From contig JANSYF010000016.1 in NCBI GenBank assembly GCA_024742575.1, positions 1-53,572 of the forward strand: a stretch of DNA of 53,572 nucleotides, read 5' to 3'. Origin of the DNA: Paracoccaceae bacterium (GTDB lineage: Bacteria; Pseudomonadota; Alphaproteobacteria; Rhodobacterales; Rhodobacteraceae). A program made the translations under genes and the position numbers. The notes beneath the pieces were generated by a model, which was not told the origin of the DNA, did no database searches, and saw nothing but the letters and a program-made list of their open reading frames with translations. Positions 37,771-45,673 of this stretch are shown in pieces. How positions within the stretch are numbered: the first letter of the stretch is position 1; the number at the start of each line of letters is the position of its first letter.

Positions 37771-37794
37771 CTTTCGATACTTATGTATCGGAAG
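37771..37794. promoter_or_regulatory. Inverted repeat upstream of the Hint gene
   Basis: Arms CTTTCGATAC and GTATCGGAAG (10 bases, one G-U-compatible mismatch) flank TTAT. The repeat lies 31 bases upstream of the Hint-protein start, between any promoter and the ribosome site, so it could be an operator or a leader hairpin. No regulator is assigned. Confidence 0.4.
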
Positions 37795-38001
37795 ATAACG
37801 CGCTGCGCCGAGAACGGTCAAATGTTCATGATTTGGAAACAGTATCGGATCTTGAATGTGTCCTGAGCGCACCTGTTCCAAAGGTCAAACAGAGCACCAA
37901 AATCGCACAAGTGAGCTCAGGCGCGACCTTTTGTGCGCAACAAGGCTTTGCCAAATGCGACCCGCGCCGCTACCCAAGGCAAAACTCAGGGAGGCTTTGC
38001 A

Positions 38002-39126
38002 ATGGCTTTGCTCGATACGGTTGACCCGACGGGTCTTGAAGAATTCTCGGTCGTCTTTACCGACCGTTCGCTCAATCATATGTCCAAGACGTTTCAGACA
38101 GTGATGACCGATATTTCAGACATGCTGAAAGAGGTCTATCACGCCGATGCGGTTGTGCTGGTGCCCGGCGGCGGCAGTTACGGGATGGAGGCGGTTGCCC
38201 GCCAGTTCGGGCAGGGGGCAAAGACCCTGATTGTGCGTAATGGATGGTTCTCCTACCGCTGGACCCAGATCTTCGACACTGGCCAGTTCGGTGGCGAAAC
38301 CGTGGTGATCAAGGCCCGCCAGACCGGAAATGAGCCGACGGCCCCCTTTGCGCCCGCGCCCATCGAAGAGGTGACCGCCCGCATCCGCGAGGAAAAACCT
38401 GACATCGTCTTTGCCCCCCATGTTGAAACCAGCGCGGGGATCATCCTGCCAGATGATTACGTCACCGCATTGGCGGCGGCCGCGCACGAGGTCGGCGCAC
38501 TGATGGTGCTCGATTGCATCGCATCGGGCTGCGCCTGGGTTGATATGAAGGCGACGGGCGTCGACGTTTTGATCTCGGCTCCGCAAAAAGGCTGGTCTGC
38601 CACGCCCTCAGCGGGCCTTGTGATGCTGTCCGACCGCGCTGTGGCACGGATGCAGGACACCACGTCAAACAGCTTTGCCGTTGATCTCAAGAAATGGCAC
38701 CAGATCATGCAGGCCTACGAAAATGGAGGCCACGCCTACCACGCCACCATGCCCACCGACGGGCTCAAGGCTTTCCGTGACACAATGCTGGAAACCCGCG
38801 ACTATGGCTTCGACAAGCTGAAAGACGCCCAATGGGCGCTCGGCAACGCCGTGCGCGCGCATCTCGCGGCCAAAGGCATCCGCTCTGTCGCTGCCGACGG
38901 CTTCGGCGCACCCGGAGTCGTGGTGAGCTACACCAGTGATCCCGAAATCCAATCCGGCCGCGCCTTTGCCGCTCGCGGCATGCAGATCGCCGCCGGTGTG
39001 CCGCTGCAATGCGACGAGCCGCCCGAGTTCAGCACCTTCCGCCTCGGCCTCTTCGGCCTCGACAAACTGTATGATGTCGATGGCACTGTAGGACGGCTTG
39101 CCCGAGTTCTGGACGAGGTGCTCTGA
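38002..39126 (+). CDS. Class V aminotransferase (alanine/serine-glyoxylate aminotransferase-like)
   Basis: A 374-residue PLP enzyme of fold type I. Landmarks are the glycine-rich cofactor loop VPGGGSYGMEAVARQF, HVETSAGIILPDDYV, the aspartate in MVLDCIASG and the PLP lysine at residue 196 in SAPQKGWSATPSAGLVML. It resembles alanine-glyoxylate and serine-glyoxylate aminotransferases; the donor and acceptor cannot be told. The ATG at 38002 is preceded by CAGGGAGG; the longer frame has no family similarity. It ends in a large hairpin terminator. Malate synthase, another glyoxylate enzyme, is encoded 11 kb away. Confidence 0.87.
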   Translation: MALLDTVDPTGLEEFSVVFTDRSLNHMSKTFQTVMTDISDMLKEVYHADAVVLVPGGGSYGMEAVARQFGQGAKTLIVRNGWFSYRWTQIFDTGQFGGETVVIKARQTGNEPTAPFAPAPIEEVTARIREEKPDIVFAPHVETSAGIILPDDYVTALAAAAHEVGALMVLDCIASGCAWVDMKATGVDVLISAPQKGWSATPSAGLVMLSDRAVARMQDTTSNSFAVDLKKWHQIMQAYENGGHAYHATMPTDGLKAFRDTMLETRDYGFDKLKDAQWALGNAVRAHLAAKGIRSVAADGFGAPGVVVSYTSDPEIQSGRAFAARGMQIAAGVPLQCDEPPEFSTFRLGLFGLDKLYDVDGTVGRLARVLDEVL

Positions 39127-39160
39127 CCCAACCTTCCGCCCGGAGTGATCCGGTTCAAAT

Positions 39161-39229
39161 GCATATTTGAGAAAAGAAGAAGCAGGGGGTGGGTGCACTG
39201 ACCCCTGCTTCTCTTTTTCATAAATATGC
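39161..39229 (+). terminator. Long extended-stem terminator after the aminotransferase
   Basis: The inner stem AGAAGCAGGGG/CCCCTGCTTCT (11 bp perfect, 39178-39188 with 39202-39212) is followed by CTTTTTC. Outside it the arms GCATATTT (39161-39168) and AAATATGC (39222-39229) extend the structure to nearly 30 bp with some mismatches. The GCATATTTGAGAAAAGAAG stretch resembles a motif I recall at many Rhodobacterales gene ends. Confidence 0.85.
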
Positions 39230-39338
39230 CTGCACTGCCGCATGCAGACGTCACAACGACGGGCAGGGGCACGCACACCGGGCAACAAAAAGGCCGCCCA
39301 GTGCAGCGGCCTTTTGTATCGTCAATTCTTTTCGACAT

Positions 39339-39971
39339 TCATTTGAAGTTGCGGCTGTCCTTGATCTGATCCCAAGCCCAGACCACCTCTTGCAATTGCT
39401 CTTCCTGGCTGCGGTCGCCGCCATTCATGTCCGGGTGCAGCACCTTGATCAGCGCCTTGTATGCCTTGCGCACCTCTGCCTTTGGCCATGTGTCCTTTGC
39501 CTCGAGAATCTCAATGGCGCGCCGCTCTGTCGGCGGCAAACGCTTGGTGTGGCCCGCAGACGTGCCCCCCTTGCCGGGGTTGCGCGTGGCGTTATTGCCA
39601 AGCACCTGATGGGGGTCTTCAATTCCCAGCCGCGCCCACGCCTTGGCCTCGGGGTCGCGCCAGTCCTTGGTCTGGCGTTCCCACACCTTGTCCGATGACG
39701 TCTGTGCGTTCATCTCGGCCTCGGTCTTGCCATCAAAGAAGTTCCACTTGGTGTTGTATTCGCGCACATGCTCTTGGCAAAACCAGTAGAAGTCATCCAG
39801 AACATCCGGCGCTTTCGGCGCACGGAACTTGCCCGCTTCCTCGCAGCCCTCGTGATCACACAGACGGGTTGAGGTCTCGGACGCACCGGACATCCCCCGT
39901 CGGCCGCGGGGGTTCTTCTTCTTGGCCGATTTGATCGACATATCGAAACCGAATGGATCTGATTTGCTCAT
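39339..39971 (-). CDS. J-domain (DnaJ-like) protein
   Basis: A 210-residue protein with the J domain at the C-terminus, the reverse of classical DnaJ: KAEVRKAYKALIKVLHPDMNGGDRSQEEQLQEVVWAWDQI, including the essential HPD. The N-terminal ~130 residues have a conserved zinc-like pattern (CDHEGCEEAGKFRAP ... WFCQEHVREYN). It should stimulate an Hsp70 ATPase. I chose the ATG at 39971 (MSKSDPFGFDMSIK). It is divergent from bolA, with 75 bases between them; the J-protein/BolA pairing is common in alphaproteobacteria and suggests an iron-sulfur or chaperone link. Confidence 0.93.
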   Translation of the reverse strand: MSKSDPFGFDMSIKSAKKKNPRGRRGMSGASETSTRLCDHEGCEEAGKFRAPKAPDVLDDFYWFCQEHVREYNTKWNFFDGKTEAEMNAQTSSDKVWERQTKDWRDPEAKAWARLGIEDPHQVLGNNATRNPGKGGTSAGHTKRLPPTERRAIEILEAKDTWPKAEVRKAYKALIKVLHPDMNGGDRSQEEQLQEVVWAWDQIKDSRNFK

Positions 39972-40046
39972 AGCCTGCCCTTTCCGACTCGGAGGCAACA
40001 CTCTAAACCAAAATGCGACAGAGGTAAGGTGGGGAAGGCGAAAAAA

Positions 40047-40304
40047 ATGAACAGAACTCAACTGATCGAGACACGACTGCGCGAGGCGCTAACCCCCCGC
40101 GAACTCACCGTGATTGACGACAGCGAAAGCCACCGGGGCCATGGCGGTTATCAAGAGGGCGGAGAGAGCCATTTCAACGTCCGCATCCGCGCGCAGGTGT
40201 TTGAGGGCAAATCCCGCATTGCCCGCCACCGCATGGTCCACAGCGCACTGGGGTCAGAGCTGGTCGCAGCCATCCACGCGCTCTCGATGGATCTGGACAC
40301 CTAG
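40047..40304 (+). CDS. bolA: BolA family protein
   Basis: An 85-residue BolA-type protein, usually a partner of monothiol glutaredoxin in iron-sulfur or iron signalling. It has the family's ALTPRELTVIDDSESHRGHGG, ESHFNVRIRAQVFEGKSRIARHRMVHSAL, with the conserved histidine in RHRMVHS. I chose the ATG at 40047, because GGGGAAGG precedes it; an in-frame GTG at 40029 would place the ribosome site inside the gene. It is divergent from the J-domain gene. Confidence 0.93.
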   Translation: MNRTQLIETRLREALTPRELTVIDDSESHRGHGGYQEGGESHFNVRIRAQVFEGKSRIARHRMVHSALGSELVAAIHALSMDLDT

Positions 40305-40327
40305 GCGCGTAAAGCCGCGCAGCTGAC

Positions 40328-40756
40328 TCAGGCAGGCCGCGTCTCCTCGCTGCCTTCCTCGAACTCCGCATCATGGGTAATGTCCTCGGACGTCGCTTCT
40401 GATGCCGTATCGCTGTCGGCTTCGGGGGCCGTCAAAGCCGCTACAGCGGGGGTCGCTGTCAACAACGGCTCGGCGCGCACTGGTGTCGTGGCAGGTGTGC
40501 TAACAGACGATTCTGCAGGAGCCTCGACGGCCAATGCCCGGCGAAACACCAGCAAGGTGCGCCAATGCGTCTCCGACCCGGTCAGTCCCACGCGCTCTTC
40601 CGACGGCAGTACGTCCGAGCGCTGATACTCCCAGCCCTCCGCCGCCAGCGCGTTGATCGCCTGCTCCACCCCCAGCGCAAACCGCGCCTCGGGCGTCTTG
40701 ACCCCCTTGGCCTTGATCCCCTTCATCGGGGCCGGAACCACCTTGTATTCGAACAT
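40328..40756 (-). CDS. DUF4177 domain-containing protein
   Basis: A 142-residue protein. Residues 1-72 match the small DUF4177 family (MFEYKVVPAPMKGIKAKG, EQAINALAAEGWEYQRSDVLPSEERVG, LLVFRR). The remaining ~70 residues are a low-complexity acidic Ala/Glu/Thr/Ser tail, probably disordered. Function is unknown. It sits 75 bases after gatB on the same strand, so it may be read through from it. Confidence 0.8.
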   Translation of the reverse strand: MFEYKVVPAPMKGIKAKGVKTPEARFALGVEQAINALAAEGWEYQRSDVLPSEERVGLTGSETHWRTLLVFRRALAVEAPAESSVSTPATTPVRAEPLLTATPAVAALTAPEADSDTASEATSEDITHDAEFEEGSEETRPA

Positions 40757-40831
40757 GCCCACCGCCTTACCTGTCGATCACCGACCATTCTACCAGTTGC
40801 AGACCGAGGCTTAAGCCCGGCAAACCCGCTC

Positions 40832-42346
40832 TTAAAGCCCCAGCTTCGCCATCACCAACTGGTTGACCGCCGCCGGGTTGGCCTTGCCGCCCGTGGCCTT
40901 CATCACCTGGCCCACAAACCAGCCTGCAAGCTTTGGATTTTGCTGGGCTTTTTCCACCTGCGCCGGGTTCGCCGCGATGATCTCGTCCACCGCTGCTTCA
41001 ATGGCACCCGTGTCCGTGACCTGCTTCATACCACGTGCTTCGACAATTTCCGCCGGATCGCCACCTTCGGTATAGACGATCTCGAACAGGTCCTTGGCGA
41101 TCTTGCCCGAGATGTCGCCCGACTTGATGAGTGTAATGATTCCAGCAAGTTGCGCGGGTGAGACCGGGCTTTCCGTAATGTCGTGGTCTTCTTTTTTCAG
41201 CCGACCGAACAATTCGTTGATGACCCAGTTCGCCGCCAGCTTGCCATCTCCGCACGCGTCGACAACGTTTTCGAAATACCCTGCGTTTGCCGTATCCGCC
41301 GTCAGCACGTCCGCGTCATATTCGGACAGGCCGAACTCTTTGACAAAGCGGGATTTTTTCTCGTCCGGCAATTCCGGCAAGGACGCCGCGATGTCGTCGA
41401 CCCACGCCTGTTCGATCTCAAGTGGCATCAGGTCCGGGCAGGGGAAGTACCGGTAATCATGCGCCTCTTCTTTGGAACGCATTGATCTTGTTTCATTTTT
41501 ATCCGGATCATAAAGCCGCGTTTCCTGATCGATCGACCCACCCGCTTCCAGAATTCCGATCTGGCGCTTTGCCTCGTAGTCAATTGCCATCTGGATGAAC
41601 CGCATGGAGTTCATATTCTTGATCTCGCAGCGGGTGCCGAGATGGGAAAAATCCTGTGTTTCCTGATACTTCTCGTACTGCCCGGGACGGCAGACTGACA
41701 CGTTCACATCCGCCCGTAGGTTGCCGTTCTGCATGTTTCCGTCGCACGTCCCCAAGTAGCGCAGGATCTGCCGCAGCTTCACCACATACGCCGCCGCCTC
41801 TTCCGGCCCGCGGATATCGGGACGGCTGACAATCTCCATCAGCGCAACACCCGTACGGTTCAGGTCCACAAATGACATCGCCGGGTCCATGTCATGGATC
41901 GACTTGCCCGCGTCTTGTTCGATATGGATGCGTTCGATCCGCACCAATCGCGCAATGCCCGGTTCCATGTCCACAATCACTTCGCCTTCGCCCACAATGG
42001 GGTGGTAAAGCTGGCTGATCTGGTAGCCCTGCGGTAGGTCAGGATAGAAGTAATTCTTGCGATCAAAAGCACTTACGAGGTTGATCTGCGCTTTTAAACC
42101 CAACCCGGTGCGTACCGCTTGTTCAACGCAGAATTCGTTGATCACGGGCAGCATCCCCGGCATGGCCGCGTCGACGAAGGCCACGTTCGAGTTCGGCTCG
42201 GCCCCGAATTGCGTCGATGCGCCCGAGAACAGCTTGGCTTTGGAGGCGATCTGTGCGTGCACCTCCATCCCGATGACCAGTTCCCAGTCATGCTTAGCGC
42301 CAGCAATTACTTTGGGTTTTGGGGCTTCGAAGGTCAGGTCCAGCAT
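40832..42346 (-). CDS. gatB: Aspartyl/glutamyl-tRNA amidotransferase subunit B
   Basis: Subunit of the GatCAB complex that converts Glu-tRNA-Gln and Asp-tRNA-Asn to the amidated forms. The 504 residues include the start [28 protein letters not shown], the catalytic-domain block [55 protein letters not shown], and the C-terminal YqeY-like tail. I chose the ATG at 42346, since AAGAGGAA stands six bases before it; the longer frame adds 93 unrelated residues. gatA and gatC are not in the window. Confidence 0.97.
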   Translation of the reverse strand: MLDLTFEAPKPKVIAGAKHDWELVIGMEVHAQIASKAKLFSGASTQFGAEPNSNVAFVDAAMPGMLPVINEFCVEQAVRTGLGLKAQINLVSAFDRKNYFYPDLPQGYQISQLYHPIVGEGEVIVDMEPGIARLVRIERIHIEQDAGKSIHDMDPAMSFVDLNRTGVALMEIVSRPDIRGPEEAAAYVVKLRQILRYLGTCDGNMQNGNLRADVNVSVCRPGQYEKYQETQDFSHLGTRCEIKNMNSMRFIQMAIDYEAKRQIGILEAGGSIDQETRLYDPDKNETRSMRSKEEAHDYRYFPCPDLMPLEIEQAWVDDIAASLPELPDEKKSRFVKEFGLSEYDADVLTADTANAGYFENVVDACGDGKLAANWVINELFGRLKKEDHDITESPVSPAQLAGIITLIKSGDISGKIAKDLFEIVYTEGGDPAEIVEARGMKQVTDTGAIEAAVDEIIAANPAQVEKAQQNPKLAGWFVGQVMKATGGKANPAAVNQLVMAKLGL

Positions 42347-42429
42347 GGCAATTCCTCTTGGCGTGAACGCCGCGTGGAATACGCCAGAGGGGGGCAGGGG
42401 GCAAGGGGGCCGTACCGGGTTTCCCGGTC

Positions 42430-43632
42430 TCAGGTATCTGGACGCTGCGATGCAGTGACGGGGGGCAGCCCCTTGGCATGGCGATCCAAAGCCGTCGAGG
42501 CGCGTTGACGCCCTTTTGCAATGCGATCCTGATCTTCCAGTCGAGTGGCCCAGACGCCTTTGGCTGCGTACCAGATGCGGGGATGTACCTCGGTCAGATG
42601 CTCTGACACGATCCAATCGAAACACGCGGCGATCTTCTGGCGTGCGTCAGAATTCACACCGTTGGGTTCCAGTGCTGTACCTGTGTAGGCGGCAAAGCTG
42701 TTGACCGTGTGCTGATCGTTCTGACGGTTCAGAATATCGCGCAGGCCTTTACAGAACAGATCGCCGTCCAAAAGCGCAAAAGCCGCGTCATCGACGGTCA
42801 ATGCATCAAAGTAAGTCCACGCATAGCCACCCGCGCCCCAGACATCCGTTGTCCGTGCCATCGTGCGGCGTGCTTCGTGTTCAAGCCGTTCATAACTGCC
42901 GAACCATCGTGGCAGCATGTGATTGCCAAGGGCGCGCATGTATTTGGCAACGTTTGGTGCAAGATCAATCAGGTCTTCATAATCATCGCTCGCACGGGTG
43001 CGGGGTTGCGTTTCCGCACTCAACAGCGCGCACCGCACCGATGCCAACATCGGGGAATCCAATTCAAACGCATCGTATTGGTCGATCAAGGCAGCGGCGC
43101 TGTGGAAATGGCGAAAGAACGCAGCTCGGTGGGCGGCGGGAATATCCTGACGCCAGCCTTCGCCTCGCCATGCCCAACCGATATCGATATGCGCCATGGC
43201 GACCACATAAGCGACTCCGTGGTCCTGCGGCGTTTCTTCAAGAACCAGTTGCATATCGTTCATGATTGATGCGGCACCCAGCTCATCTCCGGCTGTCACG
43301 GCGCGCGTGGCAGCGGTCACAGCATCTGCCCGTGCACCTTCGGCAAGGATGTCGGCTTCTGGTACGCCACCGGGCGTCAGGCTGCGCTTGGCATCGGCTT
43401 CGCGAATGCGATCCCCCAGCGTTGCCCACGCGTCCTGCCGCGCAAGATAAAGGCCGGCCTCGAACAGCGCGTGGTGCACATCCTCTTCTTCGCTGGTGAC
43501 ACGGAAGGGACGTTCGGCTTTTGGGGTCTTACCAAGTGCTTCGATGTTCAGAACCTTCCTGCTCGGCGCATCGTCAGATGCAGTGCCGCGTGCAATGCGG
43601 ATCAGGTTTGTGAGATTATTCAAAACGGTCAT
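42430..43632 (-). CDS. Conserved hypothetical, helical repeat-like
   Basis: A 400-residue soluble protein I do not recognise. It is Ala- and Asp-rich and almost entirely helical by composition, with aromatic-rich segments such as [36 protein letters not shown] and [30 protein letters not shown]. The spacing of paired helices suggests a TPR/Sel1-like superhelix. No signal peptide or membrane helix. It has an AAAGG ribosome site eight bases before the ATG. It lies upstream of gatB on the same strand with an 83-base gap that holds G-rich tracts, so a link to gatB is unclear. Confidence 0.65.
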   Translation of the reverse strand: MTVLNNLTNLIRIARGTASDDAPSRKVLNIEALGKTPKAERPFRVTSEEEDVHHALFEAGLYLARQDAWATLGDRIREADAKRSLTPGGVPEADILAEGARADAVTAATRAVTAGDELGAASIMNDMQLVLEETPQDHGVAYVVAMAHIDIGWAWRGEGWRQDIPAAHRAAFFRHFHSAAALIDQYDAFELDSPMLASVRCALLSAETQPRTRASDDYEDLIDLAPNVAKYMRALGNHMLPRWFGSYERLEHEARRTMARTTDVWGAGGYAWTYFDALTVDDAAFALLDGDLFCKGLRDILNRQNDQHTVNSFAAYTGTALEPNGVNSDARQKIAACFDWIVSEHLTEVHPRIWYAAKGVWATRLEDQDRIAKGRQRASTALDRHAKGLPPVTASQRPDT

Positions 43633-43874
43633 GGCAAAGGCCTTTGAATTTTCCGGTTCACGGTCCGGAGGGGCAGCGCGTTATTCTGGGAATGCCCGAA
43701 AAAGGTGTCGCAAATCGGGCGGCAAAGGGATTTCGTGTGGGTATTCCAAGGGCGCTTTTTCTGGGCTAGGCGAAAATTTGCAGAGTTTCCGTCCTTGGTG
43801 CGGAAACCCGCGCAAGACAGTGGCGTGTTGCGCTTTTCCTTGATTTTTCGGAAAAAATCTGGAACCACATTCTG

Positions 43875-44594
43875 ATGTCACGCTGGGGGATCATAAGCGT
43901 GGCGGTGTTCGTGCTTGGTTTAGCCGGGGCTGTTTCTGCCACACCCGCCACAATGGTTGATGCGCAATCAACCAACGCGTTGGCCGCGTCGTTGCGGCCA
44001 GTGGCGCGCAACTTTACCCCTGTTCCCGACATGCGATGGAGCCACCGAAGCGAAGCTGATCGCTGGTCAAGGGCGGCTCTGACTGCCTTGCGCAGCCATG
44101 CCAGTGTCCTTCCACAAGTCGTACCCAAGGATATAGGCGACTGGTGTCCTGCCTATGTGACCAATGACCAATCGGCGCGTGAAGCGTTCTGGATCGGCTT
44201 GTTGTCGACGTTGGCAAAGCACGAAAGCACGTATCGTCCCACAGCTGTTGGCGGTGGCGGCAAATGGTACGGTCTGTTGCAAATCCTGCCTGCCACCGCG
44301 CGGGGGTATGGATGCAAGACAACGTCACGAGACGGGTTGAAAAACGGTGCAGCCAATCTTCAATGCGCATTGCGCATTATGGCTGTCACTGTTCCAAGGG
44401 ATGGTGTTGTGTCTCACGGAATGCGCGGTGTTGCGGCAGATTGGGGGCCGTTTCACAGTCGGACGAAACGCTCTGATATGATGAAATGGACCCGCGCGCA
44501 GCCTTACTGTGCAGGGCTTTCGCGATCATTGCGGCCCGTGGCCCGTCCGGTCAAGGCGCCGTGGAACGGCGTTGTGTCGACCCAAGGGTTTTAG
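43875..44594 (+). CDS. Exported SLT-like (lytic transglycosylase) protein
   Basis: A 239-residue protein with a signal peptide (IISVAVFVLGLAGAVSA). The middle (residues ~110-185) matches the transglycosylase SLT fold: LLSTLAKHESTYRPTAVGG with the catalytic glutamate in HES, WYGLLQILPATARGYGC, and GAANLQCALRIMAV. It probably cleaves peptidoglycan strands in the periplasm. The C-terminal tail is basic. Its last four bases overlap the end of the convergent acyltransferase gene. A 242-base upstream region contains no other gene. Confidence 0.82.
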   Translation: MSRWGIISVAVFVLGLAGAVSATPATMVDAQSTNALAASLRPVARNFTPVPDMRWSHRSEADRWSRAALTALRSHASVLPQVVPKDIGDWCPAYVTNDQSAREAFWIGLLSTLAKHESTYRPTAVGGGGKWYGLLQILPATARGYGCKTTSRDGLKNGAANLQCALRIMAVTVPRDGVVSHGMRGVAADWGPFHSRTKRSDMMKWTRAQPYCAGLSRSLRPVARPVKAPWNGVVSTQGF

Positions 44595-45451
44595 GCCCGA
44601 CGCGCCGGGAACCGTGTGGCATCTAGCAGCGATACACCTTGTTTGCGCGCCTCACCCAAGGAAAGAGTGGCTCGGCGCAACAGCGCGATCCCGTCGTCTG
44701 AGTTCTCTGGAAGGGCCTTCGGGGAAATCGGCTCTCCGACACGGATTTCGTAAGGTTGGCGGCCTTTGTTCAGGGTCTCGTGAAACAGAGTAATGTCGCG
44801 CAGTGTCGGATGCACAGCGTCGAAAAGATAAAACAACGCCGAATTGCGAGCTTGCATGTGTATTGGGATCACGGGCAGGTCGAACTTGCGCGCAAGCATC
44901 GCCGCAGACGCCATCCACGGCCGTTCATGCAACCGCGCCCCGCGCCGCTTTGCCAGTCGCCCAGATGGGAAAATCACGCCGAGCCGCCCTTCGGCCACAG
45001 CTTTGCGGGCAAACACCATGGTACCGCGCGTCTTGGCGTGGCTGCGACGCTCTTTGCGCCATTCAACAGGGGCAATCATATCCGCCATTTGCGGAAGCAC
45101 CTTTAGGATGTCATGATTCGCAAAATAGTACGCGTCCTGTCGTACTTGGCGCAGGACCGAATGCAGAATGATGCCGTCCGCGATCCCGGTGGGGTGATTT
45201 GCAACAATCAAAGCGGCGCCGTGAGACGGCAAGTGTCCCAGCCCCGAAACCTCAACATCACGCGCCAACATGTCCGCCATGGTGGACATGATATCTGTCG
45301 ATGTCAGGTGCTCCACGGCCTCGCCAACCGCGACTGTTCTGTCATAGCCCAAAAGTCGGTTCAATACCGGTCGAGCAAGAGAAGCGGCCACGGTCGGGCG
45401 GAACAACCAAGGCGCGCGGTCTTTGATGAGCGGGTCGATGCGGTCTTTCAT
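44591..45451 (-). CDS. Lysophospholipid acyltransferase family protein (PlsC/OlsA-like)
   Basis: A 286-residue acyltransferase. The catalytic HX4D motif is NHPTGIADG, and the later glycerol-phosphate block VIFPSGRLAKRRG and PVIPIHMQARNSALF fit the PlsC superfamily, including hemolysin-like and ornithine-lipid acyltransferases. It should move an acyl chain onto a lysolipid at the inner membrane. The substrate is open. I chose the ATG at 45451 (MKDRIDPLI); a longer frame adds 23 residues. Its leader contains nested inverted repeats. Confidence 0.85.
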   Translation of the reverse strand: MKDRIDPLIKDRAPWLFRPTVAASLARPVLNRLLGYDRTVAVGEAVEHLTSTDIMSTMADMLARDVEVSGLGHLPSHGAALIVANHPTGIADGIILHSVLRQVRQDAYYFANHDILKVLPQMADMIAPVEWRKERRSHAKTRGTMVFARKAVAEGRLGVIFPSGRLAKRRGARLHERPWMASAAMLARKFDLPVIPIHMQARNSALFYLFDAVHPTLRDITLFHETLNKGRQPYEIRVGEPISPKALPENSDDGIALLRRATLSLGEARKQGVSLLDATRFPARRA

Positions 45452-45481
45452 GCGGCTTCTCCTGACAGAGCAGCGTGACAA

Positions 45482-45562
45482 TGGCATGACAATCGCAGGC
45501 CATACAGCGCTGGGAGGCAAGTCAAAAATCCAGCGCCGTGCAAACTGAGCGATGTCATGCCA
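45482..45562. promoter_or_regulatory. Nested inverted repeats in the acyltransferase leader
   Basis: Outer arms TGGCATGACA (45482-45491) and TGTCATGCCA (45553-45562) are perfect 10-base inverted repeats. Inside them GCGCTGG (45507-45513) and CCAGCGC (45530-45536) form a second stem. They sit 31 bases upstream of the acyltransferase start on its minus strand, between it and pepN. They could be a structured 5' leader, a small RNA or paired operators. Confidence 0.45.
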
Positions 45563-45673
45563 CTCACATGTAAACGTCGGCGATCATGTGCTGGTTCCGC
45601 GAGAACACTCGTTTTTTGTTCCGCCAGAGGCTGACCCTTTCAGGTGGGCAACCCACTATAGTCGGAAAGATGC

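Noticed and set aside
42347-42429. G-rich tract between the hypothetical gene and gatB as a G-quadruplex regulator
   Set aside because: The runs (GGGGGG, GGGGG, GGGGG) are suggestive, but the gap is short and high GC makes them expected; no other support.
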